DNA of 64,000 bases from Algoriphagus marinus (GCF_001936475.1 NZ_MSPQ01000008.1:186001-250000); one strand, 5' to 3'; counted from the stretch's first letter, positions 7,598 to 16,697 are shown. Numbers and translations are program-made. Notes: generated from the letters alone by a model not told the origin.

Positions 7598-9751
7598 ATG
7601 TATAATGCTTTTATATCCTACTCTCATGCCGCTGATGGTAAACTTGCCCCTGCATTGGAAAAGGGGCTGCAAAGATTTGGTTTACCCTGGTGGAAGAGAC
7701 GTGTATTAAATATTTTCAGAGATGAGTCTAGTCTTTCTGTTTCGCCCCATTTATGGGCTAATATTGAAAAGAGCTTAAGTGAATCTGAGTATTTAATTTA
7801 TATGGCATCGCCCAAGTCCGCTGATTCAAAATGGGTTAGAAAAGAAATCGAATATTGGATTGAAAACAAATCACTTGATACACTTATAATCGCTTTGACA
7901 GATGGGGAGATAATTTGGAATGATGTCCAAAGGGAATTTTATGACACTGAAAACAATTCTCTTCCTGATATTTTAAAAAACAGATTTCAGGAAGAGCCCT
8001 TCTATATTGATCTTAGACCCTTAAAAAATAAAACTGATCTCTCTTTAACAAACCCACTTTTTCAAAAGGAACTGCTTAAGCTAGCAGCCCAACTTCATGG
8101 TAAAGCACCAAAGGATCTGGCAAGTGAGGAAATTAATGCACAACGCAGGTGGAAACTTATCAGGAATTCTGCCTTCATACTTCTTATTGGTCTTTTAGGG
8201 TTTTCTGTTTACCAGACAGGTGAAGCCATTAAAAAAGGAAATGAAGCAATCGAGCAGACAAAAATCGCAAGAACCCAAGCTAAAAAAGCAATCGCCAGTA
8301 GTCTGAACGCCTCTTCAAATCTTTTAAATCAGACAGATGCTACAATCAGTTTCAGGCTTGCAGAATATTCTTTACAATATGACAGCACAAGTTTAGAAGC
8401 CTATTCTGCACTGCTAAGAGCTTTTTATTCAAATCCTCACTTCTATTTGGGAGAACTTCATGGAAGTTCATTTTATGATAAAAAAGCTCAAAAAATGAAA
8501 TATCTAAAACCATCTTCTGATTTTGAGTATGTGGAACCGGATATAAGAGTGTCTGAAAATTTTTTGAAAAAAAATGGAATTAATCAAATGAGCGAACATT
8601 TATTCTTGAGCAAAACAATTTTGTCTCCCCAAAAAGATTTTGCACTTTTTTATTATACCCCGGAATCAGACAATGCTGAATTTATGGTTGAGCTTTGGGA
8701 TCTTAAGGATCGCTTCACCAGGATAGGAAGAAACAGATGGAATGAAGAAACTCAGGATTGGTATAATGATCCTTTGTACCAGCAATATCTTTCGTATAGT
8801 CAGGTGGATGGATTTGACGATCTCAATTTTTCTTTTGACAATAGATATCTCGTAGTACCAAAAGAAAATAAAGCAAGCATAATTTCAATACCCTTAATCG
8901 AAGAGGAATATCTAGGGCGGAATTTTGAAACATATACACCCTTAGAATTTCAAATCAGTAGTTCAAGTTCTCAATTGATCAGAGCAAATTACAGCTCATC
9001 AGAACACATCGTCAGTACGATTGATTTGAAAAGAGATACCGTGTCTTTTAACCTTCAAAAAATGCCATTATTATCGATTCCTTTTGATAGTAAGACCACT
9101 TTTTACAGTGATAGCAGCGGGTCTTATGTATTGGCAGAACATACTAGTACTACCACGATTTGGAATCTGATTGGTGAAAATTTAGGGACAGGTAAAATTA
9201 TCCAAGGTGTATTTGTGCCTAATTCAAAAGACAAAAGTGTTTTAAAAGATCTAAAAGTGATTCCATTGCTCGATTCTAAGTATTCTAATTCATACGGATT
9301 TGAGGAAGATACTATCGCCTCTTCAAAAGATGGAGGATTAAAAATAAATGGTTCTACAGTTTATGATTCTCTTGGAAATGAGGTCGTCTCTTTAGAGGGA
9401 CACTCAGAAATTATATCTTCAGTAGATATTTCAGATTTTGGAGAGTTTTTTCTAACCGCCACCTGCCCGAAGCTTGATGCTCCTGAAACCAAGTTATGGG
9501 ATAATAAGGGGAATGAACTTTTAACCATTAGAAAGTTTGGGGGTAAAGTAGGGTTTTTACCAAACAGTAAGGCTTTTTTTACCTATACCATAAGATGCTG
9601 CGCGGAATGTGACTCAGATCTTAGACTCGTCATTTGGCCAATTGAAAAAAAGCTTTTGATGAATTGGGTAAACCAAAATCAATTTCACGAATTGTCAGAT
9701 ATAGAGATGCTTCAATTTGGGATTGATACGGATTTATTGAAAGAAAATTAA
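7598..9751 (+). CDS. TIR-domain, transmembrane, WD40-like protein
   Basis: An N-terminal TIR domain (about 1-150) starts MYNAFISYSH and includes the box FRDESSL. The W79-V-R-K-E83 segment is where catalytic TIRs carry the NADase glutamate. One membrane helix follows at about 190-206 (FILLIGLLGFSVY), then a Lys/Ala-rich helical linker. A large C-terminal region of degenerate WD40-type repeats (GHSEIISSVDIS then KLWD; LVIWP near the end) completes 717 residues. Bacterial TIR proteins often deplete NAD+ or make nucleotide signals in anti-phage defence; this tethered architecture suggests a sensor-effector, which is inference. No partner gene is adjacent. The gene ends one base before the STAS-like pseudogene. 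Confidence 0.85.
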   Translation: MYNAFISYSHAADGKLAPALEKGLQRFGLPWWKRRVLNIFRDESSLSVSPHLWANIEKSLSESEYLIYMASPKSADSKWVRKEIEYWIENKSLDTLIIALTDGEIIWNDVQREFYDTENNSLPDILKNRFQEEPFYIDLRPLKNKTDLSLTNPLFQKELLKLAAQLHGKAPKDLASEEINAQRRWKLIRNSAFILLIGLLGFSVYQTGEAIKKGNEAIEQTKIARTQAKKAIASSLNASSNLLNQTDATISFRLAEYSLQYDSTSLEAYSALLRAFYSNPHFYLGELHGSSFYDKKAQKMKYLKPSSDFEYVEPDIRVSENFLKKNGINQMSEHLFLSKTILSPQKDFALFYYTPESDNAEFMVELWDLKDRFTRIGRNRWNEETQDWYNDPLYQQYLSYSQVDGFDDLNFSFDNRYLVVPKENKASIISIPLIEEEYLGRNFETYTPLEFQISSSSSQLIRANYSSSEHIVSTIDLKRDTVSFNLQKMPLLSIPFDSKTTFYSDSSGSYVLAEHTSTTTIWNLIGENLGTGKIIQGVFVPNSKDKSVLKDLKVIPLLDSKYSNSYGFEEDTIASSKDGGLKINGSTVYDSLGNEVVSLEGHSEIISSVDISDFGEFFLTATCPKLDAPETKLWDNKGNELLTIRKFGGKVGFLPNSKAFFTYTIRCCAECDSDLRLVIWPIEKKLLMNWVNQNQFHELSDIEMLQFGIDTDLLKEN

Positions 9752-10040
9752 AGCATCCCTTCCACCCAATCCAATGCTTCGGTTTCAGTCTTGACGATCT
9801 AATATGAGGCGGGCTGCTTTTGAAATGAAAAAATCATATTAAGTATTCCTCTAATTGCTGCATTTGGGATAATATTAGCCGTACCCAAGCAATAAGTTTT
9901 CATCAGAGACTCATTCTCCCTGAGCCAATTGGCTTACATCTTTTGATGAGCTAAGCTCGGAATACTGGCTTTGGAGGCATCGAAAATCAGGACGAATGGA
10001 TCTTCATTTCTGTAGCAAGCCTTGGTTTGATCCAGGTAAG
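9752..10040 (-). pseudogene. Decayed 5'-truncated copy of the STAS-like gene
   Basis: The stretch aligns without any indel to 3158-3446 of the intact gene (both 289 nt) and translates with clear similarity (FDASKASIP, LNMIFSFQKQP). Two in-frame nonsense codons are present: the Gln of QKMQANW is TAA and the Gln of PYQIVKT is TAG. The first 91 nt of the gene are missing; at that point the sequence runs straight into repeat block 2. The 3' end abuts the stop codon of the TIR gene. Confidence 0.9.
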
Positions 10041-11060
10041 ACTCCCAATCATAGGATTTTCAAATCGTAAAATAGATCCATTTCAATCCTCCCTCACCAA
10101 CCAATGTATTCCAAATGATGATTTTGCGCGGGAGGCCTTGACAAGGTTCATTACTATCCATGGGCTACGCCCATGGTTATTGAAAATTAGACAGCTCCGC
10201 TGTCGTATTCTTTAGGCGATGAGAGAATAGAGAATAAGAGTTTCGATAGCTCTGAGGAGATAAAGGCTATGTTTTCTCTGTGGCTATGTGGTAAAAAAAA
10301 CTTTGCGAAAACTCCGTGTCCTCTGCATCTCTGTGGTAAAAATAAATCCGTTCCCGGACTCCCGCATCAACACATGTTTTCCAGATGATGATTCTGCGCG
10401 GGAGGTATTAAATGTTTGGGGTTTCTTTTTTACCATGGCCCCGATAACTATCGAGGGCACCCATGGCTACAATCAAATCGCTCCTCCGGAGCTTTTATAA
10501 AAATGATAATCCGGTAATTCTGCTATTCGACATTTGAAATGTCGAATCCTTATCCTAGGATTTTCAATCCGTTAAATAAATCCGTTTCCATCCTCCCGCA
10601 TCAGTCTATGTATTCCAAATGATGATCCTGCGCGGGAGGCCTTGACAAGGTTCATTACTATCCATGGGCTACGCCCATGGTTATTGAAAATTAGACAGCT
10701 CCGCTGTCGTATTCTTTAGGCGATGAGAGAATAAGAGTTTCGATAGCTCTGAGGAGATAAAAGCTATGTTTTCTCTGTGGCTATGTGGTAGAAAAAAACT
10801 CTGTGAAAACTCCGTGTCCTCTGCGCCTCTGTGGTAAAAATAAATCCGTTCCCGGACTCCCGCACCAAGCCATGTATTCCAAATGATGATTCTGCGCGGA
10901 AGGGAATGTTGTAGGGTCCATTTTTTATCAAGGGTTCCACCTATAGCTACAATCAAATCGCTCCTCTGGAGCTTTTGTAAAATTGATAATCCGGTAATTT
11001 TTAAATTCAAAAGCTATGATTCCTATGCGGTTTATAAAAAGATCCGTTTTCACATTCCCT
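10041..11060. repeat. Palindromic repeat mosaic, block 2
   Basis: Same module set and orientation as block 1. Module b copies start near 10088, 10356, 10591 and 10856. Module c' (CCATGGGCTACGCCCATGG plus GACAGCTCCGCTGTC) lies at about 10136-10205 and 10640-10710. Module c lies at about 10430-10500 and, degenerate, at 10915-10975. Module a is at about 10518-10585. Module d is at about 10270-10345 and 10768-10845. An a-like variant (ATCATAGGATTTTCAAATCG) starts the block, directly against the truncated pseudogene. The order is a'-b-c'-d-b-c-a-b-c'-d-b-c. Degenerate d- and b-like tails run on to about 11065. 11061-11296 holds no recognisable gene. Confidence 0.85.
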
Positions 11061-11296
11061 CATCTGCATGGGTTTTTATCAATACATAACTCAACCTACT
11101 TTTTACCTACCCATAAAACTGTCATTCAGATGGTAATCTTTTTATTTTATAAATAATTCAGGTACATTGAAAGGGAAGATCGGAAGGGTTTTTTGCCTAC
11201 TAGTCAAAGAGAACCTTCTAATAATTTAAGTAAGCCAACAAAGTTTAATACCTCATTTGAATTCTATTTTTCCCATTTTTCACAAAAAAAACTAAA

Positions 11297-12850
11297 ATGA
11301 TGAACATCAAAAAACCCAGATTATCGCATCTAGTTGTAGTAACAATTTTACTGTTTGCAGGATGTGACAGTAGCATGATGCAGGTTGATGATCCAATCGA
11401 TGCGCAAGCTCTAAAAGAGCAAATCAATTCGAGTCAATTCAATCTTAGTGAGTTAAAAGAAGTAACGGATTTTTCCAATTTGAGAGAGGGGGATTACACC
11501 GGTAGATTTTTGATTATTAGTAAAGGCCAAAATCTATCTAATAACCTAGCGAGTAGCATTAAAAAAGCAGGTGGTGAAATTGTGAAAACCTATCCAGAGA
11601 TCGGTGTAGCAGTGGCAGTATCCCGATCAAGTGATTTTTATGAAAAAGCACAAGGCATAAAAGAAATTGAATCCATTACCGCGGATATGATTTTACAATA
11701 TACCGAAGAGCCAGAGACAATCGGCACTGAGAGTATCATTGAGGCTAATGCGATAGGTACCCCGTTTAACTATCAGGATGCATTTTTTGATGGATTTCAA
11801 TGGGCTCCTGCTTCTATCGATGCTCCGGCTGCATGGGATGCGGGATATACCGGTGAGGGTGTGAGAGTTGCTGTCATTGATGGGGGATTTCATTCAGTCC
11901 ACCAAGATTTAGCTCCTAATATGGATATCGCCAGCTCTAGATCAACAGTTCCTGGTTTTGCCTTCAATCAAGATGTAGGTACATTTTGGCATGGAACTCA
12001 CGTAGCCGGTATTGTTGCTGCTGCAGGTCTTGGCATAGTAGGAATAGCCCCAGAAGCCACCATAATCGGCGTAAAGTCACTTCATAATGGTTCAGGTGCT
12101 TTTGAATGGATCTTGGATGGAATCTTATACGCTGCCACTCCACAATCAAAAGGCGGTGCTGGTGCTCAAATCATCAATATGAGCTTAGGTGCGACTATTG
12201 ATTACAGAAATAACTGGGGAGACAAAGATTTTAGAAATGAATTTAGAGAATTACAGAAAATCTATGACAGGGCTACCCGATATGCTTATCAAAATGGAGT
12301 AACGGTAATTGCCTCAGCTGGAAATGGTGGGACCAATTATGACGATGCAAAGGAATTGTACAAGCTCCCAGCAGAGAATCAGCATGTGTTGTCAATCAGT
12401 TCTACTGGTCCTACTGGTTTCGTATTGGGAAATACTAACTTCTCTCAACCAGCATACTACACAGATTATGGAAAATCCCTAATAGATTTTGCTGCTCCAG
12501 GTGGAACTGTGGGACTTGCTGTTGTAGAAGGCAATTTCAACCCCTGCACCTTGGTAGGAACAAATGTGCCATTTACAACTACCTGTGCGGTTTTTGACCA
12601 GGTTTTAAGTTCTTCCAGAGGTTCTGGCTCATCTATTAGCAATTATACTTGGGCACAAGGAACTTCCATGGCTGCCCCTGCTGCTGCAGGTGTGGCGGCA
12701 TTGATCATACAAGCCAATGGTGGATCTATGAATCCCGCACAAGTAAGGGCTAAGATGAGTCAATCTGCAACTGATCTTGGTAAGCCAGGACAAGATGAGT
12801 TTTATGGAAATGGCTTTGTGAATGCCGCCAAAGCTGTTGGGGTTAATTAA
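11297..12850 (+). CDS. Subtilisin-like S8 serine protease lipoprotein
   Basis: A 517-residue lipoprotein protease. The signal ends in the lipobox LLFAGC, so it should be anchored in the outer or inner membrane. A propeptide-like inhibitor region follows (about 60-130, with GRFLIISKGQ and EIVKTYPEIGVAVAV). The catalytic triad is Asp195 (VAVIDGG), His235 (GTHVAG) and Ser457 (GTSMAAP). Asn in VIASAGNGG marks the oxyanion region. The gene stands alone between repeat blocks 2 and 3. Its substrate is unknown; a general extracellular protease is most likely. Confidence 0.93.
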   Translation: MMNIKKPRLSHLVVVTILLFAGCDSSMMQVDDPIDAQALKEQINSSQFNLSELKEVTDFSNLREGDYTGRFLIISKGQNLSNNLASSIKKAGGEIVKTYPEIGVAVAVSRSSDFYEKAQGIKEIESITADMILQYTEEPETIGTESIIEANAIGTPFNYQDAFFDGFQWAPASIDAPAAWDAGYTGEGVRVAVIDGGFHSVHQDLAPNMDIASSRSTVPGFAFNQDVGTFWHGTHVAGIVAAAGLGIVGIAPEATIIGVKSLHNGSGAFEWILDGILYAATPQSKGGAGAQIINMSLGATIDYRNNWGDKDFRNEFRELQKIYDRATRYAYQNGVTVIASAGNGGTNYDDAKELYKLPAENQHVLSISSTGPTGFVLGNTNFSQPAYYTDYGKSLIDFAAPGGTVGLAVVEGNFNPCTLVGTNVPFTTTCAVFDQVLSSSRGSGSSISNYTWAQGTSMAAPAAAGVAALIIQANGGSMNPAQVRAKMSQSATDLGKPGQDEFYGNGFVNAAKAVGVN

Positions 12851-12942
12851 TCCTTATTACTGTTTTTGATTAGTAGGAGCTAGTGATTTTAATTTTAAAC
12901 CACTTTCCACAAAAAAAGAAATTCACTTTTGATCTTAATTTT

Positions 12943-12977
12943 AAGAAGCCTTCGGTTGAAAAATCGAAGGCTTCTTT
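12943..12977 (+). terminator. Rho-independent terminator after the subtilase
   Basis: Arms AAGAAGCCTTCG and CGAAGGCTTCTT form a perfect 12-bp stem around a 10-nt loop, about 90 nt after the subtilase stop codon. Repeat block 3 begins right after it. Confidence 0.85.
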
Positions 12978-12987
12978 ATTCTAATAC

Positions 12988-13622
12988 CTATCATAGGATT
13001 TACAAACCTTAAAATAGATCCATTTCAATCCTCCCGCACCAACCAATGTATTCCAAATGATGATCCTGCGCGGGAGGGAATGGTGTGTGGTCTATTTTTT
13101 ACCATGGCCCCGATAACTATCGAGGGCGCCCATGGCTACAATCAAATCGCTCCTCTGGAGCTTTTATAAAAATGATAATCCGGTAATTCTGCTATTCGAC
13201 ATTTGAAATGTCGAATCCTTATCCTAGGATTTTCAATCCGTTAAATAAATCCGTTTCCATCCTCCCGCACCAAGCCATGGATTCCAATTGATGATCCTGC
13301 GCGGGAGGCCTTGACAAGGTTCATTGCTATCCATGGGCTACGCCCATGGTTATTGAAAATTAGACAGCTCCGCTGTCGTATTCTTTAGGCGATGAGAGAA
13401 TAGAGAATAAGAGTTTCGATAGCTCTGAGGAGATAAAAGCTATGTTTTCTCTGTGGCTATGTGGTAGAAAAAAACTCTGTGAAAACTCCGTGTCCTCTGC
13501 GTCTCTGTGGTAAAAATAAATCCGTTCCCGGACTCCCGCACCAAGCCATGTATTCCAAATGATGATCCTGCTCGCAAGGTCTTGACAAGGTTTAGCTTTA
13601 TCCATGGGCTGCGCCCATGGTT
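12988..13622. repeat. Palindromic repeat mosaic, block 3
   Basis: Module order is a'-b-c-a-b-c'-d-b-c'(truncated), all in the same direction as blocks 1 and 2. Module b copies start near 13030, 13261 and 13532; the last has lost its right arm (CTCGCAAGG instead of GCGGGAGG). Module c is at about 13098-13170, module a at about 13188-13250, module c' at about 13309-13380 and module d at about 13440-13515. The block then decays into unrelated sequence containing GGCGGAC motifs (13631, 13703) and a small d-like remnant near 13755. No gene was found from 12851 to 14078. Confidence 0.85.
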
Positions 13623-13787
13623 CCTCCAAGGCGGACAGGCATGAATGGTTTTATGCCTTCGGCACTACAAAATATAATTCGAGTTAATTTTTCAATCCGC
13701 CACGGCGGACAAGTATTTCAAATGTTTTAATCTTCCAATTCTTCAAAAATTCAAAAGCTATGTTTTTTCTGTGGCTCCCATGCTAGC

Positions 13788-13842
13788 AAAAGATTCGGTT
13801 CTGTCCATCGGTCAAACAGGTAAAACCAGCCTAGACTCAAAT
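13788..13842. repeat. Left copy of a 55-bp direct repeat flanking the lectin-like gene
   Basis: This segment (core CGGTCAAACAGGTAAAACCA) matches 14865-14919 (core CGGTCAAGCAGCTAAAATCA) over 55 nt without gaps, about three quarters identical and in the same orientation. The two copies bracket the lipoprotein gene at 14079 and its terminator. Confidence 0.65.
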
Positions 13843-14078
13843 CTTATATCCTAAATCTTAAATCACCTCTCCTAGGCCTCTTTGTCCAATATCCGATTAC
13901 TGTACTGTCTTTGCATTGTTTTATAAATTTTACCGGAAAAAAACCAAATCTGTTCGGGAAATAATCGCTGCTTTTCGTCCAAAGTCCCAGAAATATATTG
14001 TGATTTTTTTTTAATTAGAATACTATCATCCGCATCAGACGGAGCTATAACTTATCTGTTTACCTAAACTTCAAAACT

Positions 14079-14666
14079 ATGAAAAAGCTTTTAATGCCAC
14101 TCCTTTCGATTTTTATTCTGTCATCCTGCGGCATAGACAGTATGAACGACATGCAGCCAAACATGCAAAACGATGAAAACATCTCAGCCTTGATTTCCAA
14201 TGGAGATTTTGTGGGCAAAGCCGCCCCCGGACAGGATGGATTAAATCCTGAAACTCTGAAAAATGATAAAAAGCAAGTGACGGATCAATACCAACTCTTG
14301 GGATCTGCGGCAGACGGTTTAGCGACAGGTTTCATCCTTAAGGAAGGCCTCCCAGTCACCCTGACTGCTTCTGGACAAATCGGCTTTTACTTCGCTGGTC
14401 TTGCAGATCCTGCTTCACCAAACGGTCGCCCGGAAGTGGGTTCTTTTAATGGCTTTCCGCTGATTTCTTTGATCGCTAAGGTTGGCGACGGTCCATTGCA
14501 ATTTATAGGCGCAGGACCTCAGGAGATTACAGGCGTCGGTGAATTGGTACTTTATGTAAATGATCCCTTTTTCCCAGACAATTCAGGCTTTTGGGATGTG
14601 GAAGTTAGCTATGAGTGTTTTCCTGGTTTTGGGTTTGGCGACAAGAATCATTACCACTGCAAGTAA
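14079..14666 (+). CDS. Lipoprotein with PA-IL (LecA)-like C-terminal domain
   Basis: A 195-residue lipoprotein: the signal ends ILSSC, giving a lipidated Cys at residue 16, followed by a low-complexity Met/Asn/Gln stretch. The C-terminal half (LISLIAKVGDGPLQFIGAG, then GELVLYVNDPFF and NSGFWDVEV) has the strand pattern of PA-IL/LecA-like galactose-binding domains, in which the Asn-Asp pair near the end binds Ca2+. Surface carbohydrate binding is therefore possible but not shown. The gene is monocistronic and has its own terminator. It sits between 55-bp direct repeats, next to a repeat-rich zone, which hints at mobility. Confidence 0.7.
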   Translation: MKKLLMPLLSIFILSSCGIDSMNDMQPNMQNDENISALISNGDFVGKAAPGQDGLNPETLKNDKKQVTDQYQLLGSAADGLATGFILKEGLPVTLTASGQIGFYFAGLADPASPNGRPEVGSFNGFPLISLIAKVGDGPLQFIGAGPQEITGVGELVLYVNDPFFPDNSGFWDVEVSYECFPGFGFGDKNHYHCK

Positions 14667-14696
14667 TTTGTTGAATAGATCGATTAGCAGAATAAC

Positions 14697-14737
14697 AAAA
14701 GCCCCGATAGCAGTTCGCTTCGGGGCTTTTCTTTTTT
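14697..14737 (+). terminator. Rho-independent terminator after the lectin-like lipoprotein
   Basis: Arms AAAAGCCCCGA and TTCGGGGCTTTT with a loop of about 9 nt are followed by a T-rich run, 31 nt downstream of the stop codon. Confidence 0.9.
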
Positions 14738-14864
14738 AAATGCACCACTATGACGCCTAGTTTGCTAAGCGGGAAAATCAAATCAAGGGTACGATTGCCA
14801 ATAATCGTTTCATTTTTTTCAGCTTTCTCATTTTAGACTTCTGATTTCAAAGCTCGGGGATCAA

Positions 14865-14919
14865 AAAACATTCGTTTCTATTCAACGGTCAAGCAGCTAA
14901 AATCAGCCCTAACTCGGAT
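14865..14919. repeat. Right copy of the 55-bp direct repeat
   Basis: Ungapped partner of 13788-13842, in the same orientation. It lies between the terminator of the lectin-like lipoprotein and the 3' end of the desaturase gene. Confidence 0.65.
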
Positions 14920-14929
14920 TTTTAAAGGG

Positions 14930-16009
14930 TTAAGCCCTTCCCAACTGACGAAGCATTTTTACATGATCACCTAGTGCCAAGAGAAATGTCTTTTTCTCGA
15001 GGTAAGGGACTTTAAACTCTTGAGCTGTTTCTGCAACAATCTTGGAGATCTTCTTATAATGAATGTGGCAGATATTCGGAAATAAATGATGTTCTACTTG
15101 AAAATTCAATCCTCCAATCAACCAAGAAAAGATCTTGCTTTTTGGGGCATAATTACTGGTAGTAGCCAATTGATGCGTAATCCACTCATTGGCAATTTTC
15201 CCATTTTCATCAGCTTTGGGAAAAGTAGTTTCTGAAAGGATATGCGCCGTCTGGAAAACCAAACTAATCAAGATTCCAGTCACGAAATGCATCGACAAAA
15301 AGGCCAAGATTATAATCCAAGCCGGTAGTGGCACCATAATCAGAGGCAGCACCAATGCATAGGAGTAATAGAGTGCCTTCCAGGCTGTAATTTTCAAGAT
15401 CTCTTTTCTGAAATCACCATCGGCTTTGAAGTATCCCATTTTCTTATAGCGATTTGCTCTCACAAAATCCTTGGTAGTGATCCAAGAAATCGTAGAAAGA
15501 CCATAGAAAAACCAGATGTAGAGGTATTGAAATCGATGGACCCAATACCGCTTGGCATTCGGGGTAAAACGTAAGAAAAACGGTGCATTAATATCATCAT
15601 CACCATGATCAATATTGGTATAGGAATGGTGAAGCACATTGTGTTGGATTCTCCATACGCTGGCATTGGCACCAATCAGATTCATAGTGTAGCCCAGGTA
15701 TTTGTTGATCAGGGGACTTTTGGAATAGGATCCGTGAATGGCATCGTGCATCACTCCCATTCCTATGCCTGCCATACCCAAACCACTGAGGATATAGAGC
15801 ACAAACAGCAGCCAAGTGCTAGTTACCAACCCCGAGCCAATAAAGCCTAGCGGGATAAAGAAAGCGGAAAGCATGAAAATGGTTTTAAACACCATGCTGC
15901 GATCCCCATGCTTGTCTTTGTTACTGGTTTTGAAATATTCATTCACCCTTAAATGCAGGGTTTTAGAAAAATCAGAAACTCCAGTTTTATCGAATTTTAT
16001 ACTTTTCAT
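14930..16009 (-). CDS. Membrane fatty-acid (acyl-lipid/acyl-CoA) desaturase
   Basis: A di-iron membrane desaturase of 359 residues that introduces a double bond into acyl chains, tuning membrane fluidity. The three histidine boxes are visible: H88-DAI-H92, H123-NVL-HH128, and QVEHH at 304-308. The Q-x-x-HH third box is typical of front-end or linoleoyl-CoA-type desaturases. Four or so membrane helices lie at about 44-80 and 210-255. No cytochrome b5 domain is fused, so electrons must come from a separate ferredoxin or reductase. Two small stress-type genes lie immediately upstream on the same strand. Confidence 0.92.
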   Translation of the reverse strand: MKSIKFDKTGVSDFSKTLHLRVNEYFKTSNKDKHGDRSMVFKTIFMLSAFFIPLGFIGSGLVTSTWLLFVLYILSGLGMAGIGMGVMHDAIHGSYSKSPLINKYLGYTMNLIGANASVWRIQHNVLHHSYTNIDHGDDDINAPFFLRFTPNAKRYWVHRFQYLYIWFFYGLSTISWITTKDFVRANRYKKMGYFKADGDFRKEILKITAWKALYYSYALVLPLIMVPLPAWIIILAFLSMHFVTGILISLVFQTAHILSETTFPKADENGKIANEWITHQLATTSNYAPKSKIFSWLIGGLNFQVEHHLFPNICHIHYKKISKIVAETAQEFKVPYLEKKTFLLALGDHVKMLRQLGRA

Positions 16010-16080
16010 TTGCTTTTTGATAAACGCTCATGTTCAACTCCCCTTTAGGGATTGTTGTGTTCAAAGCGGGTTTTATTCGT

Positions 16081-16266
16081 TCAATAGGTTTGTAATTCGG
16101 CAAAAATCAATTCTAATTCCGGTCGGGTCTTTTCCAATTTTTTAGAAAGACTTTCCATCATTAGTTCTCGTTGACCTTCTGGATATTCAAAATCCATATC
16201 AAGTAAAATTGAGAATCGCTGTTTGAGCATTACTTTCTGCTCTCTCCAACTCCGTATTATGTTCAT
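16081..16266 (-). CDS. CsbD-like small stress protein
   Basis: A 61-residue charged helical protein, MNIIRSWREQKVMLKQRF then EYPEGQRELMMESLSKKLEKTRPEL. The W-x-x-Q/M-K-x-x-LK-x-x-F start and the later K-L-x-KT helix match the pattern of Bacteroidota CsbD-like proteins, which are usually induced by general stress. Their molecular role is unknown. It lies 71 nt upstream of the desaturase gene on the same strand, so the two may be co-expressed. Confidence 0.55.
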   Translation of the reverse strand: MNIIRSWREQKVMLKQRFSILLDMDFEYPEGQRELMMESLSKKLEKTRPELELIFAELQTY

Positions 16267-16284
16267 GCCTTTGTTGGTTTATGT

Positions 16285-16458
16285 TTAATGAATTATTTCT
16301 CTTTCGAAGAGCGCCAATTCCTTCTTTTCCGGATCATCAGCAAAGGTGCAGTAGTAGATCTTGGCGAAATATTTCCTTACAATCATCTTTACTTTCGGAG
16401 CTACTTTGGTAGACACATGCTGTCCTATTTTGAAATAGGTTTCTTCTGAAGTATTCAT
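16285..16458 (-). CDS. Hypothetical small protein, 57 aa
   Basis: Read directly from the minus strand: ATG start, MNTSEETYFKIGQHVSTKV at the N terminus, TAA stop. The start context lies just upstream of the CsbD-like gene with an 18-nt gap. It is basic in the middle (KVKMIVRKYFAKIYY) and acidic at the end. No family is recognised. The spacing and shared strand with the CsbD-like gene and the desaturase suggest a small operon. Confidence 0.5.
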   Translation of the reverse strand: MNTSEETYFKIGQHVSTKVAPKVKMIVRKYFAKIYYCTFADDPEKKELALFEREIIH

Positions 16459-16624
16459 TGGGCTTATTTTTTAGTCTGTCTTGCTATCTAGTCAACAGTT
16501 TTATACCAGTATTAATTCATAGTGGCTAATATGAAGTACATGATTCGGGAAAATAGAATTTTATTAAAATTGCTTTTGGAAAAATAAACTTGCTTGATCT
16601 TTAGCTAAAGGCATATTTTATTTT

Positions 16625-16657
16625 TTAAAAAAAAATTCCTTGCCGTCAGCAAGGAAT
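16625..16657 (-). terminator. Rho-independent terminator of the 16698 gene
   Basis: On the minus strand, arms ATTCCTTGC and GCAAGGAAT around a 5-nt loop are followed by a run of T. This lies 41 nt beyond the stop of the coiled-coil gene. Confidence 0.85.
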
Positions 16658-16697
16658 GATTTATTCGCTAAGAGGGATGAAAATAACTTGACTGAGT

